Below, one piece after another: positions 31,763 through 43,097 of a stretch of DNA of 64,000 nucleotides (the stretch's first letter is position 1; every line of letters starts with the position of its first letter). The stretch comes from Microplitis mediator. Its lineage: Eukaryota; Arthropoda; Insecta; Hymenoptera; Braconidae. The notes under the pieces are model-generated. The model searched no databases. It saw only the letters and a list, made by a program, of their open reading frames with translations, and was not told the origin of the DNA. A program made the position numbers and the translations under genes. The stretch is taken from assembly GCF_029852145.1 (NCBI RefSeq), contig NC_079974.1, positions 7,052,348 to 7,116,347 on the forward strand. Direction: 5' to 3'.

Positions 31763-33719
31763 ATGGTTAAGACAAGAAAATACACGAAAGAACTTCAAGC
31801 AGAAATGAGATCGATGGTGAACCAGTCGATGGCGGAAATAAAGAAAGAAGTGAAGGAAACAATTCACCAGCATCTAAACACAACAATAAATCATGGAAAC
31901 CAGAATCAAAAGCCAGACAGGACGGACAAGTTCGACCAAATAGACGAACAGACGTCAGAACCACAAGAAAAAAATCGACCAAGAAAAATACCAGTAATTA
32001 CTGAAGACAGAAGATTGTCGAAACCACTGACACTCATAAGACATGGGGAGTGGATGTCAGCGGACCAATATAACTTCAATAAATCTCCCGCAGACGAGGA
32101 TATAACCAGTGATGAAATAATAATTCATGCGGTCCCTAAAACTGTACAACAGCCCCTAAACGTGACAACACTAACAAAGGAAGAAAGAGTATGGGGGTTA
32201 GACAAATACAAAAGGGATGTATTCATGACAAATATAAAACAGACAGAAGAATTACAAATAGACAACGCAATATGGTGCAAGATGATGGCTGATATCATCA
32301 ATTGGACAAAGAAAAGAGTAAAGGCAGAAAAAAACTTGACAGCTCGTATCGAAATAATCGAGTCGATGCCAAAAATTACCAGCCGCAAACACGTAGAACA
32401 ACTAGAAAGAGAACTGGGAATGAAAAAAGGAAATGTTGGATATTGGGACAACTCTATAATAAACTATATAGTAAAGGATGTACAACTATGGGACAACACC
32501 GAAGATCTGGAGGGAATTCAAAATTCAACCCAAATATACCAGAAGACGCAACAAGAAATGGGATCACGTGAGAAGGGAAACGTGCCCATGAATAATCACA
32601 ACAAATATTCATTGCAGTATACGCAACCTCACATGTATGCGCACAACGGACCAAATGCACAAAACACGTACAGGCCAGACCAGAGAACCCAATTTCAAGG
32701 TCACCAGGGATTTAACACAGTAAATACTACGTATAATACGCGAGAAGATAACATGAAGAAACGAGCGGATAAAATAAAATCAATGGAAATATTGATAAGA
32801 AGTAATAATCTCAAATATACAGCAGACTCACAACCTAAACAGTGGCTGCAAGCGTTCACCGAAACCTGCATTGAACAAGAGATGGAATTTAAAGAAAGAA
32901 TCGATCTGTTGAAGATAGCGATAGCCAGTCAAAAAGAATGGTTTAAACAAAACGTTAACACATGGACGAACTGGGAGGATGTAAAAAAATCATTTAATGT
33001 GGCATTCTGTAAAACAACACTAGACACGGAAGAACTTCAGGAAATATTCAGCATATACCAGAAGAAAAATGAAAACACACAGGAATTTGTAAGACAGATG
33101 AGAAGCAAATTCGCTGAGCTAGAAGATCCAATGTCAACAGCAAAACAATTGGAAGTGATAAAACCGAAGCTGAACATAGAAATTCAGAGAGAATTAAATT
33201 CGATGCAAAAGGCAACGACATATAAACAATTCGCTGAATTAATATCGATCGCAGAAAGCAGGGTAGCGGATATCCGTAGAGTAAAGGAGGCCAGAAAAAC
33301 ACCAGTGCGTAGGCTACAAACAGCAAAAGATTCAGTAAATGAATCCACCGATTCAAGTTCTGAAGAAGAGGACACAACAATATGCAGGGTCCAAAGAAAA
33401 AGCAGGAGAGCTGCTGTAAATAAAATTAGATCAATTAATTATAAAAAAGATGATGATAAAAAAATCAACGTCGTCTTCGAGAAGAAAAACCAGCACAACT
33501 ACAGAGAAAGATCAAGATCAGGTGATCGCAACAATAGATCTGGGTCCAATACTTCCAGAGGCACGAGAAAAATTTGTAGGAGGCACCTACACGTGCTTGA
33601 ATTGTGGAATGAAAGGTGAATATAAAACCAGGGATTGCGAAGAGGACAGAGTTGATGTTTGTGTGCGATGTTTCATCGTGGGAGCAACAGCGAAACAGTG
33701 TAGCTGTAGAAAGAACTAA
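31763..33719 (+). pseudogene. gag: Gag of the second Ty3 element, frameshifted near its C-terminus
   Basis: I chose ATG 31763 (context TTCAAAATGG), which starts MVKTRKYTKELQAEM. The capsid-like core lies around residues 355-510 (KQWLQAFTETCIEQE, FKERIDLLKIAIASQKEW, FSIYQKKNENTQEFVRQM). The first frame runs to 33619. The zinc-binding tail is in another frame (33450-33719): CLNCGMKGEYKTRDC and CVRCFIVGATAKQC. Both knuckles have lost the histidine at the usual zinc position (E and A instead), while all the cysteines are kept. The frame change between about 33480 and 33590 is either a decay indel or a programmed shift. I favour decay. Confidence 0.75.
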
Positions 33720-33727
33720 CTGAGCGA

Positions 33728-36700
33728 GTGCGATATACGCAGTTTCCCGTACTCGCGACAACGTTAGCAGACTGCGCTTCGGAGCAGGAGAGGGGAGGCC
33801 ACCCATCCCGCCAACCCATGGAAACAGAAAGTGATGGAATATCAGACGACCACCAGTCAACGGCCGAGTCAGAGCAAAGTGACAACGGTGAATTAAATAA
33901 AACCGGGTCTGATATGAATTATAATTATAAAATTATTAACCGAATCCAAAGTAGTGTCGTGATGGGTAATTGTATAGCTAAGTGCTGCGGCGCAGACTAC
34001 TACGTGCCGACTCCTACAAGGGAAAAACCACCTGCAGTACCTAAGCCAGCGATCCGACAACTGATTACTGTATCTGAAGGAGCTAATGTGAATCAAAGAT
34101 TACAATTAAGTGTAAGTAAACATTTCACATGTCTGGTAAAAATAAATAAAATAGCATGTGTAGCATTGTTCGACTCAGGTGCAGGCAGAAATTTCATGAC
34201 ACAGGATATTGCCAATAAAATACCAGATAACATAATAAAAGTAAAATTCAATACTGCTAAAAATTCATTTATTTTAGCAGATAATTCAGCTATAAAAAGT
34301 CTTAAGAGAATATTTGTTACGTTTGAGATTGAAGGAACCGAGGTACACGCATGGTTTGAAGTATTCGACCAGATGCCTGATGATATCATCCTGGGGATGA
34401 GATTCATGATGGATAACGGCATACATCTATGTGCTGATAACATGACGTGGACGTAAAAACATGACAATCATCAAAAGGTTTGTGAACCAGTACAACCAGG
34501 TAATCAAATCAGATCAATTCACTAGAACGTAGACGAACAAGATAAACTAACTAAATTCTTAGACCAGGAATTTATATTGATGGACAAAGCTGAGCTCGGT
34601 ACTCTTAAAGGAGTCGAGTATGAAATTGAATTACATACGTATACACCGATACGCGTCAAGCCATACAGAAGGTCACCGAAGGTAACAGAAGCATTGCATA
34701 AAATCATCGAGCAGTTACTTGACCAGAAGATCATACAAGCAAGTACCAGTGAATGGAGCTTCCAACCGGTGATGGTGAAAAAGAAATTACTATCAGGGCA
34801 AGATGCGAACGACATTAAGACATGGAGAATGTGCATCGACTATCGACCGTTAAATAAAATAATGAAGATGGTTAACTATCCAATGAGACGCATCGATACG
34901 TCATTGGAGGTCATCAGAGAAGGTGCATATCGAAGTGTCATTGACTGCACAAACGCGTATTACCAGATCCAGATAAAACCAGAGCACTGTAAATATACAG
35001 CGTTTGCTGTCGAAGGAATGGGGTCATTCGAATTTGTAATAATGCCTTTCGGTCTATCAACTGCACCAGGAACATTCCAGCGCAATATGGATCTGATAAT
35101 CCAAACAATGAAATATACATTACGCCAGCTTGAGTAACCAGCCCATTGGATCAATTTTATCCATCCATATATGGACGATTGGGTAGTAGCAACACCAACA
35201 TTTGATATTCATCTACAAGTCCTGGAGATCTTATTCAAAGTCTTCAGAGAGGTAGGATTATTAATCAAAAGAGAAAAATGTTGTTTTTGTGTTGCAGAAA
35301 TGAAGTATCTGGGATTCATTATCAAGGGTAATGAATTACATCCAGATCCTAGTAAGCTGAGCGCCATAAGAGACTACCCAGAACCAGTAAACAAGAAACA
35401 GCTGAGACGGTTCTTGGGGATGGTAAATTGGTATCGTCGACATATGAAAATGGTCTCAAAAATCCAAGATCCACTCACATCTATTACCAGTGAGAAGGCG
35501 ACATGGGAATGGAGTCCTGAACAACAGCAGGCCTTCATGAACATGAAAAATTTACTCTTGGACGCACCAGCATTAACGGTACCTGATTATAATTTACCTT
35601 TTATACTCTATACAGATGCCTGTGACACCGGTATTGGTGCTGTATTGACCCAGAAGGGCCAAGACCGGGAATATCACATTACTGCTATCAGTCGATCCTT
35701 GAACACGCATGAAAGAAATTACACCACGACGGAAAAGGAGTGCCTGGCAGTCATTTGGTCTTATCAGAAACTGAGGGGCTTCTACGAAGAGTGCTGAGTG
35801 ACAGTTGTCACCGACCATGCGAGTCTAAAATGGCTTCAAAATATCAAGAACCCGAGAGGAAGACTAGCAAGATGGGTAGCAGAATATTCTCTATGGGCAA
35901 TAACAATAGTTCATAGACCAGGCATACGCAATGAAGCGGCTGACGCTCTCTCCCGAGCTTACGAGGGTATTGAACCTGAGGCTGAGAGGGTCAATCGAGT
36001 AAAAGACATAGTACAGCAGTGGTACGACAGAAAAGTTAACGAGGTCAAGGCTACTCCAACACGCTTTCCTCAATGGAAATTCCTCGATGATGACCTATAT
36101 TATTATCGACCACGGCATCTAACTCAGTTATTCGACGATACGCCGGAGCATTGGAAACTAGTTGTCAAACCAGAACAGCGCAAGTCAGTTATCAGCAAGG
36201 CGCATGACGAAACAGTATCCGGACATGGTGGAATAACCAAAACTTATCACCACATGGCCAGCCATTATTGTTGGCCTAACATGTACGTTGACGTAACCAA
36301 GTATGTGAGCCAGTGTATTGTTTGTAAATTACAAAAACCAGATACTAATCCACCACAAGTAATACCAGGGCACAGACCAATTACTTAACTGTGGGAAAGT
36401 GTATCAGTCGATACAGTGGGACCACTGCCCAAGTCGCAGAATCAAAAGACACATCTGATTGTCTTATGTGATATGTACTCAAGGTATTTGGAAGTACAGC
36501 CAATATCAGAACCAACTGGTAGTAAAATAATATTTTTTTTACGCTCAGTATTCAATCGTTGGGGCTACCCGCGAGTTGTTGTGACTGACAATGGAACTGA
36601 GTTTGTCAACAAAGTTGTTTCTGAGTATTCACAGACGAATAATATAGTACACGAACTGACACCAGCATATCATCCACAGTCTAATCCTGTGGAACGAATA

Positions 36701-37255
36701 AACAGAAATTTAAAATCTTTAATTCGAACTTTTCTTGCAGATAAACATTCCAGATGGGACCAGAATCTCCCAGAACTTGTTTATGCTTATAATACTTTTG
36801 TTCACAGCTCGCTGACGGTAAGCCCAGCTTACTTAAACTTCGGCCGTGATCCTCGGTATTTAGACCTTCACCGTGGGGGAAAAGTTTTGACAGAATTAAA
36901 TAAACCGGACTATAGAACCACGGTATTATCTTTAATCGATGAGCTAAGACACTACATCGAGTCATTTATGATCAAAGCTCAAAACAGACAGGACGAGCAG
37001 GTACCAGATCCTAACATTAATATTGTTATCGGTGCCGAGGTATTTATTAAAAATAAACAATTGAGTAAAAAGGTTGATGGATTCGCAGGTAAGCTTGCGC
37101 CTCCTCGTAAAGGCCCATTATATGTACACAGTTTTTATTCAAATAGTTTAGTAAATGTCTGTGATAAAGATAATAATATTATTGGTAAATTTAGTATTAA
37201 TGATCTGAAAATACCACGCAGATCAAACCGTAAGTTAACCAAAGTCGAACAATGA
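33728..37255 (+). pseudogene. pol: Pol of the second Ty3 element: one frame, five in-frame stops
   Basis: Five open segments all lie in the same frame, interrupted by TAA 34454, TAG 34519, TAA 35135, TGA 35795 and TAA 36386. Protease has ALFDSGAGRNF and DIILGMRFM. RT has WRMCIDYRPLNKI, MPFGLSTAPGTFQ and the catalytic box YMDD at about 35169. RNase H has LYTDACDTGIGAVL, NYTTTEKECLAV and VVTDHASLKWL. Integrase has zinc ligands HDETVSGH and CIVCK, then D in SVDTVGPL, D in TDNGTEFV and E in NPVERINRN. No frameshift is visible in 3.5 kb, which is odd for ordinary decay. Confidence 0.85.
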
Positions 37256-37344
37256 GTCGGTTAGGTTCTTATTAAAATGAAAATTGTAATCTATAAATAA
37301 GCTAATACTAGTACATTGCAGTCTAATAATAGTTCTTTCACAGG

Positions 37345-38124
37345 ATGGCAGAACTTGGGAAATTTCTGTACAGCAAAGAGACGTCAAAAGAAAAGAAAGC
37401 AGATCAACAACTACTGAGGACCTGTAGATTTCATGGGAGAGTTGGTGATCGGAATTCCTACTGGGCCAATCCCGTGTTCGCCACACCAGCATCATATCTA
37501 AATTTTGATATCCCAGTAACGACCGAAATTACATTAGCGGCGGGCTTTCATCGACGGTTATCTAATGTACTAGTATATCACGAGAAGAAATCAGTGCTAG
37601 TTATGCCTGAGAAACCAGTAATAACAGCAGTACAGATACCAGACATCCTAATTCCATCGATAAAGGTGAAGTGCCAGATGATGATTGGGAAAGATCTCAA
37701 ATTTGTTGATTCCAACCTATGCAACATGCTCTCGCAAGCTGAATGGCGAGAGATGGTGAAGAAAATTGCTGAGTCGATGGCATCAAAGTCCACTAGGACT
37801 ATTGCAACTGAGACCATCGAAACCAGATTGGCTCCGGTACCAGAACCAAGATGCCTAAAATGTAAGGAGAAGGGGAACATCCACGATAAATGCCAAAATG
37901 AACTTCGAGGCGACTGTTACTGTACCAACTGTCGGAGATTTGGACACACTAATAACACGTGTCCATATCAGCATTGGAACACTGATGGCTACCGGACAAT
38001 GAGAGGGTATTGTCGCCATTGCTCGACCCAACATCCGTTCATTAATGATTCGTACCAACAATGCAGAACCCGAGTCGAGATGACCCAAGCTGCACGAGGG
38101 GCATACCAGATTTTGCCGCCTTAA
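37345..38124 (+). CDS. Accessory zinc-knuckle ORF3 in the env position
   Basis: 260 codons, intact, from ATG at 37345. The N-terminal half has no family I recognise (FHRRLSNVLVYHEKKSVLVM, then QIPDILIPSIKVKCQMMIG). The C-terminal half is cysteine-rich: CLKCKEKGNIHDKC, CTNCRRFGHTNNTC (a perfect CCHC) and CRHCSTQHPF with a last C. It has no signal peptide or membrane segment, so it is not an Env. The double-knuckle layout resembles the Gag tail of the same element, suggesting a Gag-derived nucleic-acid-binding protein. It may be expressed from a spliced RNA. It is the only fully open frame left in an element whose Gag and Pol are broken. Confidence 0.6.
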   Translation: MAELGKFLYSKETSKEKKADQQLLRTCRFHGRVGDRNSYWANPVFATPASYLNFDIPVTTEITLAAGFHRRLSNVLVYHEKKSVLVMPEKPVITAVQIPDILIPSIKVKCQMMIGKDLKFVDSNLCNMLSQAEWREMVKKIAESMASKSTRTIATETIETRLAPVPEPRCLKCKEKGNIHDKCQNELRGDCYCTNCRRFGHTNNTCPYQHWNTDGYRTMRGYCRHCSTQHPFINDSYQQCRTRVEMTQAARGAYQILPP

Positions 38125-38848
38125 AACAATGAGAAAAACATTTCCCGGACGTGACAAGATGTACATGTGATAATTGACAGTGTGATCAAGATTGCTCAAG
38201 AAACCAGTATTACATAAAGACAATAGTACTCATTATTATAAATCGGTTTTCAGTTTCTATTATTATTATTTTTATTTTTTTTGTTTTGTCAAACGCATGG
38301 TACATCCAAAATATTTATTTGTGACCAGAGTAATTAATCAAAAGAAACATTGCTCAGATTTACCAGCGCATGTAAATCATGCCAGTTCGTTTATTATTTA
38401 TTTAGTTTTTGTTCCAAAAGAGAACACCGGTATTAACACAGTAATGTTGTATTCAGTATTTTTTGTTTGTATTCTTTATTATTTATTTTTTTTGATTTAA
38501 TTTTTATTTCCATGTACCTGAAGGGTAGTGAATAGAAAAAGGACAATAATGAGTCCAGAACTGATTCAACGTGATAATACTCGTAATAATTATAGAATTT
38601 ATGATAGTGCTTATATTTTGCTTAAAAGTTTATAACTATTTATTACTTAAAGATAATTATATTTTAATATATTAAAGTGGTACTCACTAGAGTTATTGTA
38701 AAGCCAGTATCTCTTGCCACAGTGTGAATGAACAATATTGTAATGAATGGGTGAAACGTTACTGTCGGCGTAAAACACTGCTATTAACTTTAACCAGAAA
38801 TTGTCGCTTCATCATTGACACTACCCAGGTTAAAGTTAAGGGGGGTGG
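38125..38848 (+). other. Element 3' untranslated region with polypurine tract
   Basis: T-rich then AT-rich sequence without a credible gene. AAAGTTAAGGGGGGTGG immediately before 38849 serves as the plus-strand primer. Confidence 0.6.
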
Positions 38849-39320
38849 TGTTACGATGTTGGCATCGTACGCCTCCGGTTGTCATCGGGACAGAACTGTC
38901 ACATGACTAGTGCGACAGTTCTGTCTATAAAAGAGCGCGTTAACGTGCTACCGGTGCTTTTTCACAGTCGGCTTTGGCTTTTCCACTGTTAGCTTTCGCT
39001 CATTGCTAGTTATTGTGAGTAGTAATTGACCTGTTCGCTGATCGTCATTACTACTTATTAATTTATTCTTAACTCATATTTGTTGGTAACTTGTCTAGTG
39101 TCAGTGATAATTAGTTAAGTAAATTATCCAGTATTTATTACATCATATCTGTTTGTGATAAATAATAGCTCATATCTGTTGCTATACCAGGGACAGTTAT
39201 TTGAATAAATTGGTAGAAAGCCCTGTACCGTTAAGTACAGTAACGATATTGATAAACCAGTGTGTGCGCGACGTGGCATAATAGCTTATTATTAGTTGAA
39301 TAAATAATTAAACTACTTAC
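38849..39320 (+). repeat. 3' LTR of the second Ty3 element, truncated
   Basis: Matches 29113 to about 29590 of the first LTR with roughly 10 percent differences, including the inverted repeat and TATA box. Similarity stops at ACTG (39317-39320) and the last 350 bases of the LTR are missing. Confidence 0.8.
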
Positions 39321-39600
39321 TGATCCATGCATTCCCCTTTGTTGCCAAGCAATCCCTACCAGCAAAATATCCAGTTACCTCTTTCGCTTCAATACGCTGT
39401 GTACCTGATCCATGCATTCCTCTTTGCTGCTAAGCATTCCCTACTCGAAAAATATGTCCGTTGTATGATCCAGTTACCTCCTTTATTCCAATAAGCTGCG
39501 CACCTAATCCATGCATTTCTCCTAGTTACCAAGCGCCCCTACTAGAGAAGAGTTCTAGTCCCTCCTCCCCACTTCCTTTCTAATCACGGCAGTAGCCCAC
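39321..39600 (+). repeat. Degenerate 85-99-bp tandem repeats
   Basis: TGATCCATGCATTCC and variants recur at 39321, 39406 and 39505, each followed by a variant of CTTTGTTGCCAAGC and a CCTAC motif. Starts exactly where LTR similarity ends. Confidence 0.65.
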
Positions 39601-39849
39601 CTTCCGAAGCAGAAGACCTTGTACCCACTTCTCCCTGACGATTCTCCCACTCCAAGGAATCTGAGCATTGTTATCTATTTTAAGAGGGGGACCGTCCTAC
39701 ACTCGCTGGTAGCCATTATAACGCTCGGAGATTTCCCCGAAAAGATAAGACCTTCCATTTTGGTTTTTATCATTATCATTATGACTAGAGAAACCTTAGA
39801 AAATCTAAACCATGTACCCCCCTTTTCTGGCCGGTAAACGCCTAATCTC

Positions 39850-39870
39850 TTGCGTATATAAAGAGGCCTA
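39850..39870 (+). promoter_or_regulatory. Putative TATA promoter of the 39.3-42.3-kb remnant
   Basis: GCGTATATAAAGAGGCC lies near 39855 and is followed by a long leader before the ORF at 40448. It may be the promoter of a partial 5' LTR. Confidence 0.4.
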
Positions 39871-40447
39871 CGCGGGACCACATCGCCCAATTGTAATACT
39901 TTTTTTGTCGTAACAAGTACATCCGTAGTAACTTTCTTTTAAGAATTGAAGAATTATTTAACTTTATAAATCGTACGGTTGATTTCATGTTGTTATACAG
40001 ATTATCCGGAATCTATCCACCGATTATTTTTCACTTTTACTTTTCACCTCTTTTCTTTCCCCGTATATTTTTCTTGGTTATTTTAAATTAAATCTTGGCT
40101 TTCGCAACGTCGTCAATTGTTTACAGTAATCGTATTTTTCCCCCTAGAGAATTAAATTCATTCTGTTTTCGGATCCACTCGGAAGTCTATTTTCATACAA
40201 TCTCACCTTAAGGCTCGAATATCGCGAAAATATTAAATTCAGTGACAACAGAATCAACAAGGAAGATCGTCAACCCCGTATCCACCTTCGCACAAATCGC
40301 CGCCAAGCAGCCACACCTACAATTCGAGAAGAGTCCAAGTGCACTGTCCAGCCATCAGATCGTTCATTGTAGAATACATATTGAGTCAGTAATTTCAATA
40401 AAATCAGCAGCAATAGTAAGTCTTGTTATTTTATTAAAATCACACAG

Positions 40448-41023
40448 ATGAGCACGGAGGAAAGAGCAAGAGTCATAGCTACAGCATCTCTACCACCGAA
40501 GGGAACTAAGACCCTAACACCTAATAGGGAGAAACACGTAAACGAGGTCATCGATGCGGTGGTTGCAGGCTAAGGAGAAATAGTTCGGGAAGTACAAGAA
40601 CCCCCTAAAGAAAGTATTTTTGAGCCTAAACAAACCGAGAGCAGCGAGATAAACGTACTAACAGATCCACAAGAGCTGGCGAACGCCGGCGAAAGATGGA
40701 CCTTGATGGTAATCGACAAGCCAGACACCCGTAAAATGGTCGACCAGTCCACCCAGACCGAGCCATACACGTGCTCAAAGGGAACACAGACGAAACGCCA
40801 TCAAAAGACGGAAATATCCACGATAGTAGTATCAGGAACGAAACTACAGCCACCACCTACACCAGAACAAGATAACAAAGATCTGCAAGACTACACGTTT
40901 AATAAAGAGACGACCAGGTTCGAGTTAAAGAGACCAGAGCCAAGCTATACGCCGCTATTACCACCAGGCGGAGTAAAGGAGATCAAAAGAATACAACGCA
41001 GAAATAGAAGAAAAAGACCATAA
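40448..41023 (+). pseudogene. Basic, proline-rich ORF of an LTR-element remnant, one stop
   Basis: A frame of 192 codons starting MSTEERARVIATASLPPKG is broken once by TAA at 40571-40573. It continues open through QSTQTEPYTCSKGTQT to the very basic end IQRRNRRKRP. The A of ATG follows ACACAG, and GTAAGT lies at about 40413, so a short intron may precede it. A second open stretch just upstream (from 40242, NPVSTFAQIAAKQPHLQF) could belong to the same protein. I recognise no family. Position just before a purine tract and an LTR suggests the last ORF of an LTR element, perhaps a Gag-like or accessory basic protein. Confidence 0.4.
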
Positions 41024-41290
41024 TAAAAAGAAGGAGGATAAATCCTTCATTTATTTATTTATTTATTTATACTATTTAGTTATGCATATTCCTTTTATGC
41101 ACGATTTAGTTATGAGATGTAAATATTGTTTTTTAAAAGAACTTTTTTAATAAACTTAACTGTATTCAAAACTAAAAAAAAAGAGGAAAAAAAAAACTTT
41201 AAAAAAAAGAAACAAAAAATGCGTACATATATAAAAAAAAAAAACAAATGCAAAGCATTCATTTTTTTTTTTTAGAAAGTAAGAGGGGAA
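41024..41290 (+). other. A-rich untranslated region ending in a polypurine tract
   Basis: Homopolymeric A/T with TTTA repeats. GAAAGTAAGAGGGGAA runs straight into the TGTAACGG start of the next LTR. Confidence 0.55.
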
Positions 41291-42279
41291 TGTAACGGAA
41301 GCAGAAATTTGTCAAAAAAAAAAAATGAGGAAAAAAAGGAGTAAAAAAAAAAGAGAAAAAAAAATTATTATTTTTTCCTTGGAGAAATTTAATTCGGGAA
41401 ATAAAAAGGGGAGACTGAGTAAGAGACTCTCACCGATCAATAATTCGGCGGAAGGGAATAAAATAGTTCCACGCGCACCGCTAGAGAACGCATTCTGTTC
41501 CTATACGGACACTTAGAGTAGAGGTGTCAAAAGCGAAAACAATAGACGTTTTCGTCAGACCGCACTCCACTGCTACTGGAACATCTCAGAGCAGAGTGGC
41601 AAGCACTTACTGGTAGTGATACAGTGTATACTGCATCACATTTATAAAATATTTATCTCGCTAGAGAAAATATCATTTTTGGCATACCAGTAACCGTCCC
41701 CATCGATCGTGCGTTAATTATGAGTGTGCTGGCATAGGGTACACCTGTTATATATAGGTCATCAAGCAAGCCGCTCAGGACCACCCACAGTACTACGCCA
41801 TTGAAAGACAAGGAGTACTACTGCAGCCGAGTAGTAGGAGGACAACAACACATACAAGCCAGTGGGTACTGGCACTCCAACGATAAGCTAGTAGGTACTA
41901 GCTCTCCGCCTACAAGCCAGTGAGCACTGGCGTTCTAACGACCAGCTCCCCATCTACAAACCAGTAGAATACTGGCCGTTCCTCTACAAGCCAGAGAATA
42001 CTTGCAGTTCACTAACAAGCCAGTAGGAGACTGGCATTTCGTCTACAAGTCAGTAGGATACTGACAGCAATCTACAAGCCAGGAAGCACTGGCGCTCCAA
42101 CAACAGGAAACAGTCGACCATCGGCAACTAGAATTAAGAACTTAGGATTAAGGATCTGATTGTATAATATTGATATTTTTTTTCATAAGTATTTGACGGA
42201 AGGCAGTAACTTCTAAGATTCTTTATTTGAAACCCCTAATAAAATTTTATCAAGTGATCCCTCTTATTTGCCTACCCTA
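41291..42279 (+). repeat. LTR of a third LTR element, with internal hairpin array
   Basis: Begins TGTAACGGAAGC right after a purine tract and ends GCCTACCCTACA, giving TGTA...TACA ends. A TATATATA box lies near 41749 and AATAAAAT near 42237, so the order is U3, TATA, R, poly(A) signal. The hairpin array begins about 80-100 bases downstream of the TATA box and therefore sits in the transcribed part. No second copy is in the window, so boundaries rest on structure alone. Confidence 0.55.
41826..42093 (+). repeat. Tandem array of eight or nine short hairpins, about 29-30-bp spacing
   Basis: Units read CTACAAGCCAGT-(4-5 nt)-ACTGGC. Stems start at 41858, 41887, 41916, 41961, 41990, 42019, 42049 and 42078. 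A possible first member, ACTACTGCAGCCGAGTAGT, precedes them. Stem halves covary: GCCAGT/ACTGGC in three units, GCTAGT/ACTAGC at 41887 and GTCAGT/ACTGAC at 42049, so both sides changed together. The unit at 41990 has a mismatch. This is evidence that pairing (RNA) or dyad symmetry (DNA) is selected. Confidence 0.85.
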
Positions 42280-43097
42280 CAACGGAGTACCCGATAATGA
42301 GACGTTCGCTATTCGCGATTAGATGCTTACTGCACTGAGGGTGAAAAAGGTTCGGATAGCAATTTTTTTATTTAATTAAAGAAAGTTTTTTTGTTTTAAT
42401 CTAAAAAAGGCCATTCGGCAGCCGAAATGGAAGTAGATTTCTCGTTGTTGAATTTTTTTCACTGTTCACATAAAAGTTAATAATAAAATAAAATTTTTTT
42501 TTACATTTTCGTAAAAATTCTCGAGATGATAAAACAAAGAAAATAAAATAATTCTAAGTATAATGTCAAAATTGATGCTAACTAAATGAACTTCAGAAGA
42601 ATTTTTGATGATAATGCACTATATGTTTTGATTTGACGTTATTTTAAGATACGTATGCATATATTTGAACTATCGGACCAATGGTATTCCGGACCCTATT
42701 CGAAAAATTATGATGGATTATGGTTTTAATGCTCGAGAATTCTACCATAAAGACAAAGGCGATAATTTGCTTTCAATAAAATCTACTAATAAAATATTCT
42801 AAGATTAAAAATTGATTGTGATACATCAAAGTGTCATACTTGAAATTAGTACTGATATTTGAAATAAAAAGCCTATTAGAATATCAAACGACGAGTTGAT
42901 ATAGAAAATATTATCATCATAACTAATGTTAATCTTGTTATTGATATATCATATCATTTATACACTGTCAATTAAACGAAATTGTATATACCCACTGAAT
43001 TGAGATGTTTGGATTTTATAATTGTCACACTGCGATAATATGAATTTAAGTAGCTCCATGAATGTACTAAGAAGTAGGAGAACTAATGCAATAGCAA
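42280..43097. other. AT-rich spacer with a dispersed-repeat piece
   Basis: No gene seen. The palindrome CCATTCGGCAGCCGAAATGG near 42410 matches, inverted, sequence near 24115. Confidence 0.5.

Larger units (their letters stand above)
29113..39320 (+). mobile_element. Second Ty3/gypsy element, degraded, with an extra zinc-knuckle ORF
   Basis: The order is LTR (29113-29943), Lys-type primer site, long leader, Gag (31763-33719), protease-RT-RNase H-integrase in one frame (33728-37255), ORF3 (37345-38124), purine tract AAGGGGGG and a second LTR (38849 on). The LTRs differ at roughly one base in ten, so it is an old copy. The second LTR matches the first only to about 39320, after which unrelated sequence begins. 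Confidence 0.9.

Noticed and set aside
33465..33860. Minus-strand ORFs opposite Gag and protease
   Set aside because: Antisense shadows. The plus-strand frames carry the recognised motifs.
41858..42093. CRISPR-like spacing of the hairpin array (about 29-30 bp)
   Set aside because: The units are degenerate, the spacers are short and related, no cas genes exist, and the context is a eukaryotic LTR element.
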